A stretch of 64,000 nt of DNA, taken from NCBI GenBank assembly GCA_027214255.1, contig JAPWHL010000001.1, positions 1 to 64,000 on the forward strand. Direction: 5' to 3'. Source of the stretch: Roseovarius aestuarii. Lineage in GTDB: Bacteria; Pseudomonadota; Alphaproteobacteria; Rhodobacterales; Rhodobacteraceae. Shown here piece after piece: positions 51,459-60,940 of this stretch (its first letter is position 1; every line of letters begins with the position of its first letter). Below the pieces are notes generated by a model, which was not told the DNA's origin, did no database searches, and was given only the letters and a program-made list of their open reading frames with translations. Position numbers and translations under genes: made by a program.

Positions 51459-52661
51459 CTAGACGCGTTGTGCGATGGCCTGGCCAGCGGCGACGGCAGA
51501 GCTCCACGCCCATTGGAAATTGTACCCGCCCAGCCAACCCGTGACGTCCACGGCTTCGCCGATGACGTGAAGATCGGGTAGGGTGCGCGCGGACAGTGTC
51601 TTTGAGTTCAGGTCATCGGTGTTCACACCGCCTATCGTGACCTCGGCGGTGCGGTAACCTTCGGTCCCCGCCGGCGTCAGTTGCCAGCGGCGCAGGGCTG
51701 TGCAGAGCGAGGTCAGGGACGCGTCGCTTTGATCCGCCAAATTGCCTGTGAGGGGCAGGCCCAGTTGTGTCGGCAGGGCGGCGACCAGCCGGGAGGGCAG
51801 ATGGCGGGCCAGTTCGGTGCTGAGTTGGTGGCGTCCTGCGGTGGCACGTTGCTCGCGCAGCTTGTCCAGAAGCGTATCGGTGGGATCACAGTTGAGGGTG
51901 ATGGGAGATCCTTCGTCCCAGTAGGACGAGATTTGCAACATGGCAGGGCCCGAGAGGCCGCGATGCGTGAACAACAGGGCTTCGTCAAAGGAGCCTGCAC
52001 CCGCAAAGGCGCGCACGGGCAGGGCGGTTCCGGCCAGATCGGCAAACCGGCCGTCGGGGAACGTGAAGGGCACCAGACCGGGGCGCGTTGGCGTTATTCG
52101 CAGGCCGAATTGGCGCGCGATCTCGTAGGCAAGACCGGTTGCGCCCATCTTTGGGATGGATTTGCCACCTGTCGCCAGAACCAGATGGCGCGCGGTGACT
52201 GTGTGGCGTTTGCCGTCACGGTCCAGCGCGGCGCGAAAAGCCGCGCCGTCATGGGACAGGTCGCGCAAGGATGTTTGCAGCCAAAGTTCTGCCCCCGCGC
52301 TGCGCATCTCGGCCAGAAGCATTGCAACAATGTCTTTGGCTGTTACGTCACAGAATAGTTGGCCAAGGGTTTTTTCGTGCCAAGCGATGCCGTGGCGTTC
52401 GGCCAGCGCGATGAAATCCCATTGGGTATAGCGCCCCAATGCAGATTTGCAGAAATGCGGATTTTGGGACAGGAAGTTGTCGGGAGACGCGTAAAGATTG
52501 GTGAAATTGCACCGACCACCGCCGGAAATGCGGATTTTTTCGCCGGGGGCGCGGGCGTGGTCGATCACGAGTGTGCGCCCCCCGGTATGGGCCGCGCACA
52601 TCAGACCGGCGGCGCCTGCGCCAAGGATCAAGGTGTCGACTGTTAACGCAGTATCTTGCAT
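51459..52661 (-). CDS. BaiN/HI0933-like NAD(P)/FAD-dependent oxidoreductase
   Basis: This 400-residue flavoprotein has an N-terminal FAD motif LILGAGAAGLMCAAHTGG, the HI0933-family signature GEKIRISGGGRCNFTN (about 40-55), a middle domain with LFTHRGLSGPAMLQIS, and a C-terminal GGVNTDDLNSKTL...LHVIGEAVDVTGWLGGYNFQWAWSSA. The fold serves in flavin-dependent reduction; the BaiN group reduces bile-acid intermediates, but the role here is unknown. It converges with map. Confidence 0.9.
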   Translation of the reverse strand: MQDTALTVDTLILGAGAAGLMCAAHTGGRTLVIDHARAPGEKIRISGGGRCNFTNLYASPDNFLSQNPHFCKSALGRYTQWDFIALAERHGIAWHEKTLGQLFCDVTAKDIVAMLLAEMRSAGAELWLQTSLRDLSHDGAAFRAALDRDGKRHTVTARHLVLATGGKSIPKMGATGLAYEIARQFGLRITPTRPGLVPFTFPDGRFADLAGTALPVRAFAGAGSFDEALLFTHRGLSGPAMLQISSYWDEGSPITLNCDPTDTLLDKLREQRATAGRHQLSTELARHLPSRLVAALPTQLGLPLTGNLADQSDASLTSLCTALRRWQLTPAGTEGYRTAEVTIGGVNTDDLNSKTLSARTLPDLHVIGEAVDVTGWLGGYNFQWAWSSAVAAGQAIAQRV

Positions 52662-52692
52662 GGCGCTGCCCTGCCTGAGCTGCGCAGGCGGG

Positions 52693-53757
52693 TCAAGTGG
52701 GTAAGGTGACCGATAGCGTTTCCAGTAAGGGTTTGGCGTTTTTTACATGGCGCGCCACTAGCTGTTTGCGACGTTTTCCTGTGATAAAGGGACGTGCCGG
52801 CGGGGGCAGGGGGGCGTCTGTCACAAGCTGTGGGAAGAGTCGCCTCAGTTCCAGCTGTGCGCCGGGGGTAAGGGCGCGATATGCGGCGGGGCCGGGATAG
52901 AAGCTTTCTGTTGGCAGGCCGTTGGACCAGACCACGCAATGGTGGTCCATAACCAGATGCATATAGGTGACCTCTGACATGTCATCGGCGGCGTCGACGC
53001 CGGGCAAAGCGGTCAGTTTACAGGCGGCGACAAGGATCTCTTTGCAGCCAAACATGCGCTGCACGATGTTGGATGCGGCCAGAACACGGTGCTGCGGCGA
53101 GACCAGTAGATCACGCGTGGGCAGCCCCAAGCCTAAGGCGCCTGCTTGGATGCGGATCGGGCGCAGCTTGGGGAATGCGGCCAGTTCGGCGGCGTCGACA
53201 TGGCGGCTGGGTAGGGCGCGCAGGGGGAGTTCAGTTTGATCATAGGTGCAAATCATGTCGCCCGGCTGCAAGTCGTCAATCAGACGCAGGCCGGTCGGAG
53301 TGGCGATCTGCGTGCCCGGAGTGAAACAGGCCACATATCCCGCGTAGGGGTTGTTGTTGTTATGCGAGGTACGTTCTTGGTTGAACGTATAGCTTGACCC
53401 CGGCTCAAGCGGTACTGTCGAGACGATGCCGGCAACGGCCCCTTGCTGATACCCGTCTCCGCCCATGTGAAAGCTGGTGACCTTGTGCCCCGTGGTCGAG
53501 TTGATCAGGTCGTAGGCGGTGTTGATCGTGGTGCCTGCCGCATAGGTGACGCCGTTGATCGTGGCGGCGCTGGTCAATGATTGGGTTGCGTCCACCTCGT
53601 CGAAAATCAGGTCATCATCCGTGATTTCGATGCGCTGTGGTGTTGCGCCGGGGGCCAATTGCAACGTGAATGTGGGGGTGCCCGCCGCTTGCGCGCCGGA
53701 TTCGTCGGGCAGACCGGTGACAAAGTCGCTGGCGCTGTAGATATAGAGAAATGGCAC
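52693..53757 (-). CDS. Hint-domain (autoprocessing-like) protein
   Basis: The 354-residue protein begins (GTG, with AGGAG 9 bases upstream) PFLYIYSASDFVTGLPDESG and has a beta-rich N-terminal region (about 1-145), then the Hint module starting ACFTPGTQIATPTGLRLIDDLQPGDMI (about 146-172), with SPQHRVLAAS as the conserved histidine block and VTYMHLVMDHHCVVWSNGLPTESFYPG. The first residue of the module is Cys, as needed for an autoprocessing N-S acyl shift; a C-terminal His-Asn block is not clear, so splicing is unlikely. Related Roseobacter proteins are secreted or surface-linked. It precedes the division cluster divergently. Confidence 0.8.
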   Translation of the reverse strand: MPFLYIYSASDFVTGLPDESGAQAAGTPTFTLQLAPGATPQRIEITDDDLIFDEVDATQSLTSAATINGVTYAAGTTINTAYDLINSTTGHKVTSFHMGGDGYQQGAVAGIVSTVPLEPGSSYTFNQERTSHNNNNPYAGYVACFTPGTQIATPTGLRLIDDLQPGDMICTYDQTELPLRALPSRHVDAAELAAFPKLRPIRIQAGALGLGLPTRDLLVSPQHRVLAASNIVQRMFGCKEILVAACKLTALPGVDAADDMSEVTYMHLVMDHHCVVWSNGLPTESFYPGPAAYRALTPGAQLELRRLFPQLVTDAPLPPPARPFITGKRRKQLVARHVKNAKPLLETLSVTLPT

Positions 53758-54008
53758 GTTGTGGCGCTCCTGTATTGGCAATTTGACACCGGGTGGGCCC
53801 GACATCGCGCCGGATAGAACGCGCGGTGATGTCGCAAGATAAAGGCAATTTTAAGGTAAATGGTCTCAATATCTCGAGATTGTTCGGGGAGGTGCCCGCA
53901 AATGACAGCTGAAAGAAGCACGATGCTTCCCTCGAAGGTAAGTTGCTGCTACTATAGGGGCTAGACCCCGAAAAGGGGCGGTATTCTGAGGCTAAATCGG
54001 CGGGTGTC
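53758..54008. other. Divergent promoter region of ftsW and the Hint gene
   Basis: These 251 bases separate the Hint-domain gene from ftsW and contain no supported gene. Promoters for the cell-division row probably lie here; ctactataggggctagaccc precedes ftsW but no clear consensus can be assigned. Confidence 0.5.
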
Positions 54009-55175
54009 ATGACAGAGATGGTCTATGGGTCGGTCCCGGTGCGGGATGTCGAGCCTGTGCTTCCTAAGTGGTGGAGGACGATCGACAAATGGTCGATGTC
54101 CTGCGTTTTGATGCTGTTCGGCGTCGGGTTGTTGCTGGGGTTCGCGGCGTCGCCGCCCTTGGCCGAAAAGAACGGCTTTGCACCGTTTCATTATGTTCAG
54201 CGCCAGATGTTTTTTGGTGGTATGGCGATGATTGCCATGTTGCTGACCTCGATGATGACGCCCAATTTGGTGCGCCGTCTGGCGGTGATCGGGTTTTTGG
54301 TGTCGCTGGTTGCGTTGATCGCGCTTCCTGTATTTGGCACCGATTTCGGCAAGGGGGCTGTGCGCTGGTACAGCCTGGGCTTTGCCTCGGTGCAACCTTC
54401 GGAGTTTCTTAAGCCGGGTTTTGTCGTTGCCGCCGCGTGGATGATGGCCGCGAGCCGTGAAATTAATGGCCCTCCGGGCCTGAGCTGGTCGTTTTTCCTG
54501 ACGCTGATGATTGTCGGATTCTTGGCGATGCAGCCCGATTTCGGTCAGGCGTCTTTGGTGCTGTTTTCATGGGGTGTGATGTATTTCGTGGCCGGTGCGC
54601 CGATTGTGTTGCTGATGGTCATGGCGGGGCTGGTTCTGTTTGCGGGCTCTATTGCCTATTCCAATTCCGAGCATTTTGCGCGCCGCATTGACGGGTTTCT
54701 CAGCCCGGATGTGGACCCGACGACGCAGTTGGGATTTGCTACGAATGCGATCCGCGAAGGTGGTTTTTTCGGTGTCGGCGTGGGCGAGGGGCAAGTGAAA
54801 TGGTCGCTGCCAGATGCCCATACGGATTTCATTATCGCGGTTGCCGCCGAAGAATACGGGCTGGTTCTGGTTTTGGTGATCATCGCGCTTTATGGCGGGA
54901 TTGTCGTGCGCTCTTTACTGCGCCTGATGCGCGAGCGTGATCCGTTTATCCGACTGGCTGGCACAGGGCTGGCTTGTGTATTTGGCGTGCAGGCGATGAT
55001 CAACATGGGGGTTGCGGTGCGGCTGCTTCCGGCCAAGGGCATGACCCTGCCGTTTGTCAGCTATGGCGGGTCGTCCCTGATCGCGGGGGGGATCGCGGTT
55101 GGGATGCTGTTTGCCTTTACTCGCACGCGGCCCCAAGGCGAGATCGGTGATATTTTGCGAGGGCGTGGTCGATGA
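54009..55175 (+). CDS. ftsW: FtsW, septal peptidoglycan polymerase
   Basis: The 388-residue SEDS protein has about ten transmembrane segments and the family motifs [25 protein letters not shown] (about 116-140), [19 protein letters not shown] and [31 protein letters not shown] near the C-terminus. With a class B PBP it polymerises septal glycan from lipid II. Its stop overlaps a 15-codon frame (ATGA at 55172-55175) that in turn overlaps murG, see the murG entry. Confidence 0.95.
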   Translation: MTEMVYGSVPVRDVEPVLPKWWRTIDKWSMSCVLMLFGVGLLLGFAASPPLAEKNGFAPFHYVQRQMFFGGMAMIAMLLTSMMTPNLVRRLAVIGFLVSLVALIALPVFGTDFGKGAVRWYSLGFASVQPSEFLKPGFVVAAAWMMAASREINGPPGLSWSFFLTLMIVGFLAMQPDFGQASLVLFSWGVMYFVAGAPIVLLMVMAGLVLFAGSIAYSNSEHFARRIDGFLSPDVDPTTQLGFATNAIREGGFFGVGVGEGQVKWSLPDAHTDFIIAVAAEEYGLVLVLVIIALYGGIVVRSLLRLMRERDPFIRLAGTGLACVFGVQAMINMGVAVRLLPAKGMTLPFVSYGGSSLIAGGIAVGMLFAFTRTRPQGEIGDILRGRGR

Positions 55176-55219
55176 ACAAACGGCGTGGTGGGCTGAAGCC
55201 CACCTTACAGATCCAATGA
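55172..55219 (+). CDS. 15-codon linker frame between ftsW and murG
   Basis: ATG 55172 overlaps the ftsW stop (ATGA) and encodes [15 protein letters not shown], ending at TGA 55217-55219, which overlaps the murG start (ATGA again). Its inner part is the palindrome 55187-55204. It probably serves only to carry ribosomes from ftsW to murG. Confidence 0.4.
   Translation: MNKRRGGLKPTLQIQ
55187..55204 (+). repeat. Palindromic REP-like element between ftsW and murG
   Basis: ggtgggct-ga-agcccacc is a perfect palindrome with 8-base arms. Elements built on ggtgggctgaagcccacc are frequent as intergenic repeats in Rhodobacteraceae, as far as is known. Here it lies in the 40-base gap before murG. Confidence 0.55.
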
Positions 55220-56358
55220 AGGACAAAGCACCTTTGCTGTTGTTGGCCGCGGGCGGCACGGGCGGGCACATGTTTCCGGCCCAGTCTTTGGCCGAGCATA
55301 TGTTGCGTCAGGGTTGGCGGGTTAAGCTGAGCACGGATGCGCGCGGTGCGCGCTACACCGGCGGCTTTCCCCATTCGGTCGAGATCGAACAGATCAGCAG
55401 CGCGACGTTTGCACGCGGAGGCCTGTTGGCCAAGGCGCTGGTGCCGTTTCGCATCCTTGGAGGAACCTTGGCAGCCACGGTGCGCATGTTGCGCGACCGT
55501 CCGGATGTTGTTGTCGGGTTTGGCGGTTATCCCAGCATTCCCGCGCTGAGCGCGGCCTGTATTTTGCGCCGCCCGCGCATGGTGCATGAACAAAACGGCG
55601 TTTTGGGACGCGTGAACCGCATCTTTGCGCGCCGCGTTGATCATGTCGCGTGTGGCACATGGCCCACTGAGGTGCCTGAAGGCGCCAAGGCCAGCCACGT
55701 CGGTAATCCGGTCCGTGCCGCGGTTCTGGAACGGGCGGGGGCGGGGTATATCCCACCGGGTGATTACCCGATGTCGATACTTGTTATTGGAGGATCGCAA
55801 GGAGCGCGCATTCTGAGCGACGTGGTGCCGCCTGCCATTGCCAATCTGCCGATGCCCCTGTTGCGCAACATCCGCGTCAGCCATCAGGCGAGGGGCGAGG
55901 ATCTGGAGCGTGTGGCGGCATATTACGCCGAACAGAATATCGATGCCGATGTGCAAGAATTTTTCCGCGATGTTCCGCGCCGGATGAGTGAGGCCCAACT
56001 GGTGATCAGCCGCGGGGGCGCGTCCTCGGTTGCGGATATCTCGGTTATTGGGCGCCCTTCGATCATCGTGCCTTACGCGGCTGCGACGGGTGATCATCAA
56101 TCGATCAATGTGCAGGCGTTGAAGAAAGCGGGTGCGACGATTGTCATTCCCGAAACGGCGCTGACCCCTGACGCGCTGAGCACACAGATCGAAACCGTCT
56201 TGGATCAGCCGGAAGGTGCGGTGCAGATGGCGCGCGCAGCGCTGAGCTGTGCGGTGCCCGATGCAACATTGCATCTGGCAGAGATGGTAGAGGCACTGGC
56301 GGCGGGTGCGCCGCTGATCGACGAAACAACGAACCGCAACGAGCAGGACGAGACATGA
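55216..56358 (+). CDS. murG: MurG, lipid II synthase
   Basis: The 380-residue glycosyltransferase (GT28) transfers GlcNAc to lipid I at the cytoplasmic membrane. Motifs seen: [19 protein letters not shown] (G-loop), [35 protein letters not shown] and [11 protein letters not shown]. The usual family start is M-N-K-P-L-L..., but here ATG 55216 is separated from the ftsW stop by a palindrome, and the start reads [18 protein letters not shown] overlaps join it to murC. Confidence 0.95.
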   Translation: MKDKAPLLLLAAGGTGGHMFPAQSLAEHMLRQGWRVKLSTDARGARYTGGFPHSVEIEQISSATFARGGLLAKALVPFRILGGTLAATVRMLRDRPDVVVGFGGYPSIPALSAACILRRPRMVHEQNGVLGRVNRIFARRVDHVACGTWPTEVPEGAKASHVGNPVRAAVLERAGAGYIPPGDYPMSILVIGGSQGARILSDVVPPAIANLPMPLLRNIRVSHQARGEDLERVAAYYAEQNIDADVQEFFRDVPRRMSEAQLVISRGGASSVADISVIGRPSIIVPYAAATGDHQSINVQALKKAGATIVIPETALTPDALSTQIETVLDQPEGAVQMARAALSCAVPDATLHLAEMVEALAAGAPLIDETTNRNEQDET

Positions 56359-57758
56359 ACGCAGCCACCAAACTTCCCGGTGACGTCGGCCCCATCCACT
56401 TTGTCGGTATCGGCGGTATCGGGATGTCGGGCATTGCCGAGGTGTTGCTGAACCACGGCTATGTCGTGCAGGGAAGCGACCTGAAGCGCAGCGCACTGAC
56501 GGACCGTCTGGCGGCAAATGGGGCGCGGATATTTGAGGGCCAGCAGGCCGAGAATATAGATGCGGCCGAGGTTGTCGTGATCTCATCGGCGATCAAGCCG
56601 GGCAATCCCGAATTGGACGCCGCACGGGCGCGCGGCTTGCCCATTGTACGCCGCGCCGAGATGCTGGCCGAGTTGATGCGCTTGAAATCCAACGTGGCCG
56701 TTGCAGGCACGCATGGCAAGACGACCACCACAACAATGGTCGCCGCCCTGTTGGATCATGGGAAATTCGATCCCACAGTGATCAATGGCGGCATCATTCA
56801 TGCCTATGGCTCTAATGCGCGCGTCGGACAGGGCGAATGGATGGTGGTTGAGGCGGATGAATCCGACGGCACGTTCAACCGCCTGCCAGCCACGATTGCC
56901 ATCGTGACCAATATCGATCCCGAACACATGGAACATTGGGGCACGGAAAAGGCGCTGCACAAAGGGTTTGAGGATTTTGTCTCAAATATCCCATTCTATG
57001 GTCTGGCGGTGTGCTGTACCGATGATACGGATGTGCAGGCACTGGTGGGTAAGATCACCGACCGGCGCGTGATCACCTATGGATTCAACACGCAAGCCGA
57101 TGTGCGTGCAGTCAATCTGACCTATGCCAAGGGCATTGCGCATTTCGACGTGGCGCTGCAATCCGAGGATAAGGTGATCAAGGGATGCACCCTGCCGATG
57201 CCGGGCGATCACAATGTCAGCAACGCACTTAGCGCGGTGGCTGTCGCACGGCATCTGGGCATGAAATCGGATGAGATCCGCGAGGCCTTGGCGGCGTTCG
57301 GCGGTGTCAATCGCCGCTTTACCCGCGTGGGCGAAGTGGACGGGGTGACAATCATTGATGATTACGGCCACCATCCTACGGAAATCGCCGCCGTGCTAAA
57401 GGCCGCACGCCACGCCACCGAAGGCAGGGTGATCGCGGTGCACCAGCCGCACCGCTATACGCGTTTGAGCCATCATTTTGAAGATTTCTGCACCTGCTTT
57501 AACGAGGCAGACGTGGTCGCCATCGCGCCTGTGTACGGTGCAGGTGAGGAACCTATCGAGGGCGCGAGCCGCGACGATCTGGTTGCGGGGCTGATCCGGC
57601 ATGGCCACCGTCATGCCCGTGCCATTCTGGACGAGAACGATTTGACACGGCTGGTGCGAGAACAGGCCGGGCCGGGTGACATGGTGGTGTGCCTTGGGGC
57701 GGGCACGATCAGCAGTTGGGCCTCGGGCCTGCCGGAACGATTGAAGGGGACTGGCTGA
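56355..57758 (+). CDS. murC: MurC, UDP-N-acetylmuramate-L-alanine ligase
   Basis: The 467-residue Mur ligase has the N-terminal [18 protein letters not shown], the ATP loop [18 protein letters not shown] (about 112-129), [12 protein letters not shown], and the C-terminal [10 protein letters not shown] and HQPHRYTRL. It adds L-Ala to UDP-MurNAc in the cytoplasm. Both borders overlap the neighbouring genes. Confidence 0.96.
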   Translation: MNAATKLPGDVGPIHFVGIGGIGMSGIAEVLLNHGYVVQGSDLKRSALTDRLAANGARIFEGQQAENIDAAEVVVISSAIKPGNPELDAARARGLPIVRRAEMLAELMRLKSNVAVAGTHGKTTTTTMVAALLDHGKFDPTVINGGIIHAYGSNARVGQGEWMVVEADESDGTFNRLPATIAIVTNIDPEHMEHWGTEKALHKGFEDFVSNIPFYGLAVCCTDDTDVQALVGKITDRRVITYGFNTQADVRAVNLTYAKGIAHFDVALQSEDKVIKGCTLPMPGDHNVSNALSAVAVARHLGMKSDEIREALAAFGGVNRRFTRVGEVDGVTIIDDYGHHPTEIAAVLKAARHATEGRVIAVHQPHRYTRLSHHFEDFCTCFNEADVVAIAPVYGAGEEPIEGASRDDLVAGLIRHGHRHARAILDENDLTRLVREQAGPGDMVVCLGAGTISSWASGLPERLKGTG

Positions 57759-58006
57759 TGCCCGGCTCACTGATCCTTGCCTGCTTGTGGGCGATTTGCG
57801 CCAATTTGCTGGCGATGACGCCCAGCCGAGACAATCACTGGCGATTGGCTTATGGGTTGATCGCGGTGGGAATCCCGATTTTGGGGTATGTGACCTATCA
57901 AACGGGGCCGTTCATGGGGCTGGTGGTTCTGATCGCTGCGATGTCAATGCTGCGCTGGCCTATGGTGTATCTGTGGCGCTGGATGCGGCAGATGCGTCAG
58001 AACTAG
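57758..58006 (+). CDS. DUF2484-family small membrane protein
   Basis: This 82-residue protein has three hydrophobic segments (about 3-18, 28-46, 50-66) and a basic C-terminus RWMRQMRQN. The DUF2484 gene sits between murC and murB in Rhodobacteraceae, and this one does so exactly; its start overlaps the murC stop (TGATG). The function is unknown, but the constant position suggests a link with envelope synthesis. Confidence 0.85.
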   Translation: MPGSLILACLWAICANLLAMTPSRDNHWRLAYGLIAVGIPILGYVTYQTGPFMGLVVLIAAMSMLRWPMVYLWRWMRQMRQN

Positions 58007-58040
58007 ATATGAAACGGGGTGTTTGAGGGTAGCGGTGCGC

Positions 58041-58067
58041 AATGGGTATTTGGACCAAGAAAAAATC
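58041..58067 (+). repeat. 27-base intergenic repeat, copy 2
   Basis: Partner of the 51399-51425 copy (25 of 27 positions identical), located 35 bases after the DUF2484 gene stop and 61 before murB. Confidence 0.65.
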
Positions 58068-58128
58068 CGCGTCCGCGATTTTTTGCTGGGGTGCTTGCAA
58101 AGGTGCCGCTTTCAGGTAAGCAGCGAAT

Positions 58129-59085
58129 ATGACCTTGTTTCCTACTCCTCGTGGCGTTTTGACGCCGGATCGCTCACTGGCTGATTTGACATGGCTGCGT
58201 GTTGGCGGCCCTGCTGATTGGTTGTTTCAGCCTGCGGATGAAGATGATCTGGCCAGTTTTCTGGCAGAGCTTGATCCGGCTGTGCCGGTGTTCCCCATGG
58301 GGGTTGGCAGCAACCTGATCGTGCGTGATGGCGGTTTGCGGGCGGTGGTTGTGCGCTTGGGGCGTGGGTTCAACTCTATTTCCGTTGAGGGTAGCCGGGT
58401 GACCGCCGGTGCGGCGGCACTGGACGCGCATGTGGCGCGCCGCGCGGCGGATGCGGGTGTGGATTTGACGTTTTTGCGTACCATTCCGGGATCTATTGGC
58501 GGGGCGGTGCGCATGAATGCTGGCTGTTATGGCAGCTATACAGGAGATCATTTGATCAAGGCGCGGGCCGTCACACGCGAAGGGAAGAGTTTAACCCTGA
58601 CGCCGGATGATCTTAACTTTCGCTATCGCCAGACCGACCTTCCCGAGGGATGTGTAATCGTCGAAGCCACGTTTGAGGGGGGCGCAGGCGATCCAGAGAC
58701 ACTGCATGCGCGGATGGCTGCGCAATTGCAAAAACGCGATGAGACCCAGCCCACCAAGGATCGCACAGCGGGCAGTACCTTTCGAAATCCTGCCGGGTTC
58801 AGCAGTACCGGTCGGGCGGATGACACGCATGAATTGAAGGCCTGGAAGGTGATCGAGGACGCCGGTTTGCGCGGAGCCGTGCGGGGCGGGGCGCAGATGA
58901 GCCCGAAACATCCCAACTTTTTGGTGAATACCGGTGGTGCCACAGCTGCCGATCTGGAGGGGTTGGGCGAAGATGTTAGAAAAAAGGTTTTTCAAACCAG
59001 CGCAATAGAGTTACACTGGGAAATCATGAGGGTCGGCGAACCGGCCCCGACGACAGATCGGGTTGATAAATCGACCCAAAAATAA
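58129..59085 (+). CDS. murB: MurB, UDP-N-acetylenolpyruvoylglucosamine reductase
   Basis: The 318-residue flavoenzyme shows the FAD-binding fold with [55 protein letters not shown], and the catalytic-region [13 protein letters not shown] and [11 protein letters not shown]. It completes UDP-MurNAc by NADPH reduction. The length fits the short type-II-like MurB common in alphaproteobacteria. Confidence 0.95.
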   Translation: MTLFPTPRGVLTPDRSLADLTWLRVGGPADWLFQPADEDDLASFLAELDPAVPVFPMGVGSNLIVRDGGLRAVVVRLGRGFNSISVEGSRVTAGAAALDAHVARRAADAGVDLTFLRTIPGSIGGAVRMNAGCYGSYTGDHLIKARAVTREGKSLTLTPDDLNFRYRQTDLPEGCVIVEATFEGGAGDPETLHARMAAQLQKRDETQPTKDRTAGSTFRNPAGFSSTGRADDTHELKAWKVIEDAGLRGAVRGGAQMSPKHPNFLVNTGGATAADLEGLGEDVRKKVFQTSAIELHWEIMRVGEPAPTTDRVDKSTQK

Positions 59086-59147
59086 GGGGCGGCAGGCCCC
59101 GTTTGAATAAAAATGGGCCGCAAAGGTCCGGGCATTGAGGCAATCAG

Positions 59148-60068
59148 GTGGTGTGTTCGAGCAGGACAACCCCGAAAGTTGCGGTGATTATGGGCGGCCC
59201 GTCGGCTGAACGCGACGTGTCGCTGTCGACTGGGCGCGAATGCGCTGCCGCACTGAGGGATGAAGGCTATAACGTGGTCGAGGTCGATGCCGGCCGCGAT
59301 TTGGCTGTGCAATTGACAGAGATCGCACCCGATGTGGTGTTCAACGCCTTGCATGGGCGTTGGGGCGAGGATGGCTGTGTTCAGGGCCTGCTGGAATGGC
59401 TGGGTATCCCCTATACGCATTCGGGTGTTCTGTCCTCGGCCCTGGCAATGGACAAGCAAGCGAGCAAGAAGGCGTATCGCGCTGCGGGCCTGCCTGTGGT
59501 GGACAGTATTCTGGCCCCGCGTGACGAGGTGCGTTCGCGCCATGTGATGGCACCGCCCTATGTGGTCAAACCCAATTGCGAAGGCTCGTCTGTTGGCGTC
59601 TATCTGGTGCAGGAAGGGGCCAATTCTCCGCCTGCTCTTAGTGATGATATGCCCGATGAGGTGATGGTGGAAACCTATGCGCCGGGCCGTGAACTGACCA
59701 CTACCGTCATGGGGGATCGGGCGTTGACCGTGACGGATATTCTGACGGACGGCTGGTATGATTACTCGGCGAAATACGAGGTCGGCGGATCGCGCCATAT
59801 CGTTCCGGCCGAAATCCCCGCCGATATTTTTGCTCTGTGCATGGACTATGCCCTGCGTGCGCATGCGGCCTTGGGGTGTCGCGGTGTCAGCCGTACAGAC
59901 TTCCGCTGGGACGAGGCGCACGGTGCTGAGGGGCTGATCCTGCTTGAAACCAACACCCAGCCCGGCATGACCCCGACATCGCTGAGCCCCGAACAGGCGC
60001 AGATACTTGGTATCAGTTTTGGTCAGTTCTGTCGTTGGATGGTGGAGGATGCATCGTGCAACAGGTGA
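59148..60068 (+). CDS. ddl: D-alanine-D-alanine ligase
   Basis: The 306-residue ATP-grasp ligase starts with GTG (59148 or the next GTG at 59151) and shows [84 protein letters not shown] and [18 protein letters not shown]. It makes the D-Ala-D-Ala dipeptide for peptidoglycan. A weak GAGG lies upstream. The end overlaps ftsQ by 13 bases. Confidence 0.95.
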   Translation: MVCSSRTTPKVAVIMGGPSAERDVSLSTGRECAAALRDEGYNVVEVDAGRDLAVQLTEIAPDVVFNALHGRWGEDGCVQGLLEWLGIPYTHSGVLSSALAMDKQASKKAYRAAGLPVVDSILAPRDEVRSRHVMAPPYVVKPNCEGSSVGVYLVQEGANSPPALSDDMPDEVMVETYAPGRELTTTVMGDRALTVTDILTDGWYDYSAKYEVGGSRHIVPAEIPADIFALCMDYALRAHAALGCRGVSRTDFRWDEAHGAEGLILLETNTQPGMTPTSLSPEQAQILGISFGQFCRWMVEDASCNR

Positions 60069-60940
60069 CATCCAACATCGATCCTGCGCCGTCGCGCTGG
60101 TCCTATCGTATGCAGCGGATGCTGCTGACGCCGCTTTACCGGCGTCTTTTGCGGTTTGGTATTCCGTTCGCTTTGGCTTTTGGGGTGGGCAGTTGGTATT
60201 TGTCGGACGCTGCTGTTCAGGAAAAGATCATTATGGGCGTCTCCGAGCTGCGCGCCCAAGTGGAATCCCGTCCTGAATTCATGGTGAAGCTGCTGGCCGT
60301 TGAAGGGGCCAGCGATGTCACCACCGATGATATCCGCGAAACATTTGCCTATTCTCTGCCGCTGAGCTCGTTTGACATGGATCTGGACGCGGTGCGTGTC
60401 AGCATTGAAGAACTGCCCGCCGTGGCCAGCGCCGCGGTGCGCCTGCGTCAGGGCGGGGTGCTGGAGGTGCGCGTGACCGAGCGCCAGCCCGCGGCGTTGA
60501 TGCGCACTCCTTCAGGATTGATTGTCATCGATATGGAAGGTGTGCCGATCGATGTAGCCATGCAGCGCTCGGACCACGCCGATCTGACGGTTCTCGCAGG
60601 TGAGGGCGCTCAGGATCATGTCGCCGAAGCCTTGGCAATCCGCGCGGCTGCGGGGCCATTGGCTCCGCGTATGCGTGGTCTTGTGCGGATGGGAGAGCGT
60701 CGTTGGGACGTGGTTCTGGACCGTGGACAGCGCATCATGCTGCCCGAAGACGATCCGGTGCGCGCGTTGGAGCGGGTGATTGTACTGAACGAAACGCAAG
60801 AAATGGTTCCGATGTTGGACCGCGACGTAGCGACAGTGGATATGCGGCTGGCCGAACGGCCCAGCCTAAGAATGAAAGAGCGCGCCATCGACGAATGGTG
60901 GAGCGTCCGGGGAAAAAGTCTTGAGGGCAGCGAGCAATGA
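60056..60940 (+). CDS. ftsQ: FtsQ, cell-division protein
   Basis: The 294-residue bitopic protein has a cytoplasmic N-terminus, a membrane segment at about 32-52 ([18 protein letters not shown]), a POTRA domain (about 70-145, [23 protein letters not shown]) and an FtsQ C-domain (about 150-265). It links early and late division proteins. GTG 60056 is chosen because GGAGG lies 8 bases upstream; it overlaps ddl by 13 bases. Confidence 0.93.
   Translation: MQQVTSNIDPAPSRWSYRMQRMLLTPLYRRLLRFGIPFALAFGVGSWYLSDAAVQEKIIMGVSELRAQVESRPEFMVKLLAVEGASDVTTDDIRETFAYSLPLSSFDMDLDAVRVSIEELPAVASAAVRLRQGGVLEVRVTERQPAALMRTPSGLIVIDMEGVPIDVAMQRSDHADLTVLAGEGAQDHVAEALAIRAAAGPLAPRMRGLVRMGERRWDVVLDRGQRIMLPEDDPVRALERVIVLNETQEMVPMLDRDVATVDMRLAERPSLRMKERAIDEWWSVRGKSLEGSEQ

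Noticed and set aside
55117..56586. 489-codon minus-strand frame opposite murG and murC
   Set aside because: Antisense shadow; no ribosome site and no recognisable domain.
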